A DNA stretch of 64,000 nt, taken from Chionis minor (taxonomy: Eukaryota; Chordata; Aves; Charadriiformes; Chionididae). The notes beneath the pieces are model-generated. The model made no database searches. It was not told the origin of the DNA and saw nothing but the letters and a program-made list of their open reading frames with translations. Positions 62,001 through 64,000 of this stretch are shown one piece after another. The translations under genes were made by a program, and so were the position numbers. The stretch's first letter is position 1, and every line of letters starts with the position of its first letter. The stretch is taken from contig VZSF01008831.1 in NCBI GenBank assembly GCA_013398295.1, forward strand, positions 1-64,000, in the 5' to 3' direction.

Positions 62001-62155
62001 ATTCTATTCTATTCTATTCTATTCTATTCTATTCTATTCTATTCTATTCTATTCTATTCTATTCTATTCCATTCTATTCTATTCTATTCTATTCTATTCT
62101 ATTCTATTCTATTCTATTCTATTCTATTCTATTCTATTCTATTCTATTCTATTCC
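62001..62155 (+). repeat. (ATTCT)31 pentanucleotide array, CR1 3' tail
   Basis: Thirty-one five-base units directly follow the CR1 copy B 3' UTR (CCAACTGAAAT). Units 14 and 31 read ATTCC; the rest are perfect. CR1 subfamilies with ATTCT tails usually carry only a few units, so this is an expansion at the element's own 3' end. The open frame through it (62001-62155) is an artefact of the repeat. Confidence 0.97.
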
Positions 62156-62159
62156 ATTC

Positions 62160-62375
62160 ATTTTTTCCCATTCCTCACTCTCACAGCTGCTTTGCAGTGT
62201 TTTATCCTTTCTTAAATAAGTTTCCCAGACGTGCCACCATTTTGGCTGCGTGGCTCAGCTGTGCCTTCTTGTGGGTCCATTGGAACCAGCTGGAACTGGC
62301 TCAAACAGAGGCAGCCCTGGCCTCTTCTCACAGGATCTCCCCCTGCAGCCTCCCTGCTGACAACACAATTACCCC
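62160..62375 (+). repeat. Dispersed avian GC-rich repeat, copy 2 (fragment)
   Basis: Begins immediately after the ATTCT array. Recognisable pieces are CCTCACTCTCACAGCTGC, TCCTTTCTTAAATA, GGCTCAGCTGTGCC, GGGTCCATTGGA, CCAGCTGGAACTGGCTC and CTTCTCACAGGATCTCCCCC. These follow the same order as in the right half of the repeat at 49370-50145. It is diverged and incomplete. As for copy 1, I regard it as LTR-derived but cannot name the family. Confidence 0.5.
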
Positions 62376-64000
62376 ATGGAGGCACAAAAGTCTTATTAAA
62401 CTGTCACCTTTGTCCAAAAATATATGACTTTACAGTATTAAGAAATATCTTAATCTTACTAGAGGGGGTAGTTAATTTTCAAAGAAAATGCATTGAGAAA
62501 TTGCTAGAAACAGACACATCAATTTTATACATCAAAAGACAAATCACCGTAGGGGGCCTTAGTGAATCTAAGTAATGTTTCTGTTTTGGCATATTTAAAG
62601 TTAATTAAACCTATATTTTCTTGAAAAAGTAAACCCTTCCCCTCTTTTCTCTCCACTTAGTTTAAACTCTAATTTCATAAGTATCAGTCCTAAGCAAAAG
62701 ATATACGAGAGTGGCATGATGAGTAATCTCACATTTCCTCTAGCATTTCATTTATCATTCAGGTGAGTTTAATTAAAGGCAAACATCAACTCCAGCATAA
62801 AATAAAATGTGTGAACATTTCTAAGCGGGAAAATGCTTTGGGGTATCATAATAAGTCGTGTTTTTCTCTAGTAATTTTCAAAACCTGTTATATGTTTTCT
62901 CTTCCCCTTTTGGATTTGAGATTTAATTGGAGATTTTGCTCCACCCAAAATATATACTTAGGCTGGAGATGATGCTGTCTGGGCCATGGAAGCAAAACTC
63001 AATTTTAAAGAGGCTTCACTGTTTTTTCTTTGCTGCACTGTACACAGAGTTTACAAAGTGAGCTAAAGTGTGTGTTTGTGTCATTGCAAGGGATGCACTA
63101 ACTACTCTGATCTAGTTTATCTGCTTCACATCTAGACTGATAATTTGCTCAATTGCTGCAACTTGATTGCGTTTAATTTAGTACCAGTAGTATGAAAGTA
63201 GCATAAGTTCTGATGGGCCTTTGTATTCTTCACCTTACGAAACAGGCTTGGGCAAACTCATTTCATAAGTAATAAAACTCTAGTGCCACGCAGAATAGAT
63301 AAACATAGTGATTTTACATCCTGTTATGAATTCCCTTCAGCCACCCTCATTCCCCAAACTTATGAATTATGTCTGAAATGGGCTTGACAAGCACACAAAA
63401 CTTAGCAGTGTTGCTGTACCCCTATTTTCCTTGGCAGTTGTGTGGTACTTACTTTGCAATATGTTGGTGGAGCAGAGCAATGAAAATTGTGGGAGTTCAT
63501 CTGATCTTTTCCTCCTCTGAAATTCCTCTGAAATAATTAAGAAGAGACAAACCTTAATATTAATTCAAAATAGGCCATTGCTTTTGTCATTCTCTCTCTC
63601 GCTGAAGGAGCTTTTCTTGGGAACAGTCATTAACAGGTCAGGAGATGTTAAATTGCCCCTTCAAATCTGTATTACATCTTTAGAAGAACTTTTGATAATT
63701 TGGTATTACTGTGGTGAAAAATCCTCTAGCAGGTACCCATCCATTGTGAAGAAACTTTGCGGTAAAGTTGTACTATTATATTTTGTAAATGTACAGTAGG
63801 GAAGGAATTCAAGAATACTTCAAACAGAAGCCCTTAAAGAATAAATGTTAAAATTCCATTTCCAGTATTAATAGTTTATAAAAAGCTTTGTATTTTCAGA
63901 TTGAATTTATTTAGTTTTGGTCTGCTGCATGACTTTCGTAACTCCCACACTTATGCAAATCTTATCCATGGGATGCAAAATACAGCTGTCATGTTGCCCA
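62376..64000. other. AT-rich sequence without recognisable genes
   Basis: No exon, RNA gene or assignable repeat is seen up to the window end. The frames present are short (under 115 codons) and show no domain. Confidence 0.5.

Larger units (their letters stand above)
59741..62155 (+). mobile_element. CR1 copy B, interrupted by an LTR, with expanded 3' tail
   Basis: A second CR1 on the same strand. It starts at about 59741 with the linker segment SFASVFNNTGRPW, is interrupted at 59786-60380 by a solo LTR, resumes at 60381, and continues through RT and the ORF2 C-terminus to the 3' UTR (GGAATAGATGATCACTGTAG). It ends in an ATTCT array (62001-62155). The ATTCT-type tail and the sequence of the RT blocks differ from copy A and from the minus-strand copy. 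Several frameshifts are present. Confidence 0.9.

Noticed and set aside
57735..62155. Reading copies A and B as one CR1 element interrupted by the LTR
   Set aside because: The LTR flanks are both copy B, and A and B overlap in element coordinates with different sequence, so they are two distinct copies.
61970..62215. Open frame with a tyrosine/serine/isoleucine/leucine/phenylalanine repeat
   Set aside because: It is the translation of the ATTCT array, not a protein.

Overview
The window looks like anonymous non-coding bird DNA. The assignment rests on repeats recognised by eye: several CR1 non-LTR retrotransposon copies with the avian CR1 protein (ORF1 esterase-like C-terminus, ORF2 endonuclease and reverse transcriptase), two classic CR1 3' tails (an 8-bp TCATAGAA-type tail and an expanded ATTCT tail), a solo LTR resembling the abundant avian ERVL-type LTR, and a dispersed GC-richer repeat that I recall from many bird genomes. 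The DNA is AT-rich overall. I recognise no complete host gene. Almost every long open frame is either inside a CR1 copy or of a length expected by chance in six frames of 64 kb.

Layout. 1-335: C-terminal end of a CR1 ORF1, minus strand, running off the left edge. 5525-6133: solo LTR, minus strand, with TATA box, poly(A) signal and repeated U3 units. 13768-14268: CR1 3' fragment, plus. 25294-26012: CR1 3' fragment, minus, with a large internal deletion marked by a single N. 31990-32520: very old CR1-like reverse transcriptase relic, plus. 38473-38546: short CR1 3' tail, plus. 49370-50145: dispersed avian repeat split by a 234-base assembly gap. 55277-62375: a 7-kb retroelement cluster with a 2.2-kb CR1 on the minus strand, a plus-strand CR1 (copy A) fused directly to another plus-strand CR1 (copy B), a solo LTR inserted inside copy B, a 31-unit ATTCT array at the end of copy B, and a second copy of the dispersed avian repeat. 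The long stretches between hold AT-rich single-copy-looking sequence with a few simple repeats and two weak exon-like segments (14891-15035 and 44978-45115).

Nothing here works together as a gene system. Every reverse transcriptase, endonuclease and esterase remnant is broken by frameshifts, stops or lost key residues. The most interesting points are structural: the A/B CR1 junction that looks like a reverse-transcription template switch, the LTR flanked by an unusually long direct repeat, the single N sitting exactly on a 340-bp deletion breakpoint, the pentanucleotide expansion, and the C-rich sequence at the assembly gap. Family assignments come from memory of avian repeats and from comparing copies within the window. 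No database search was possible.
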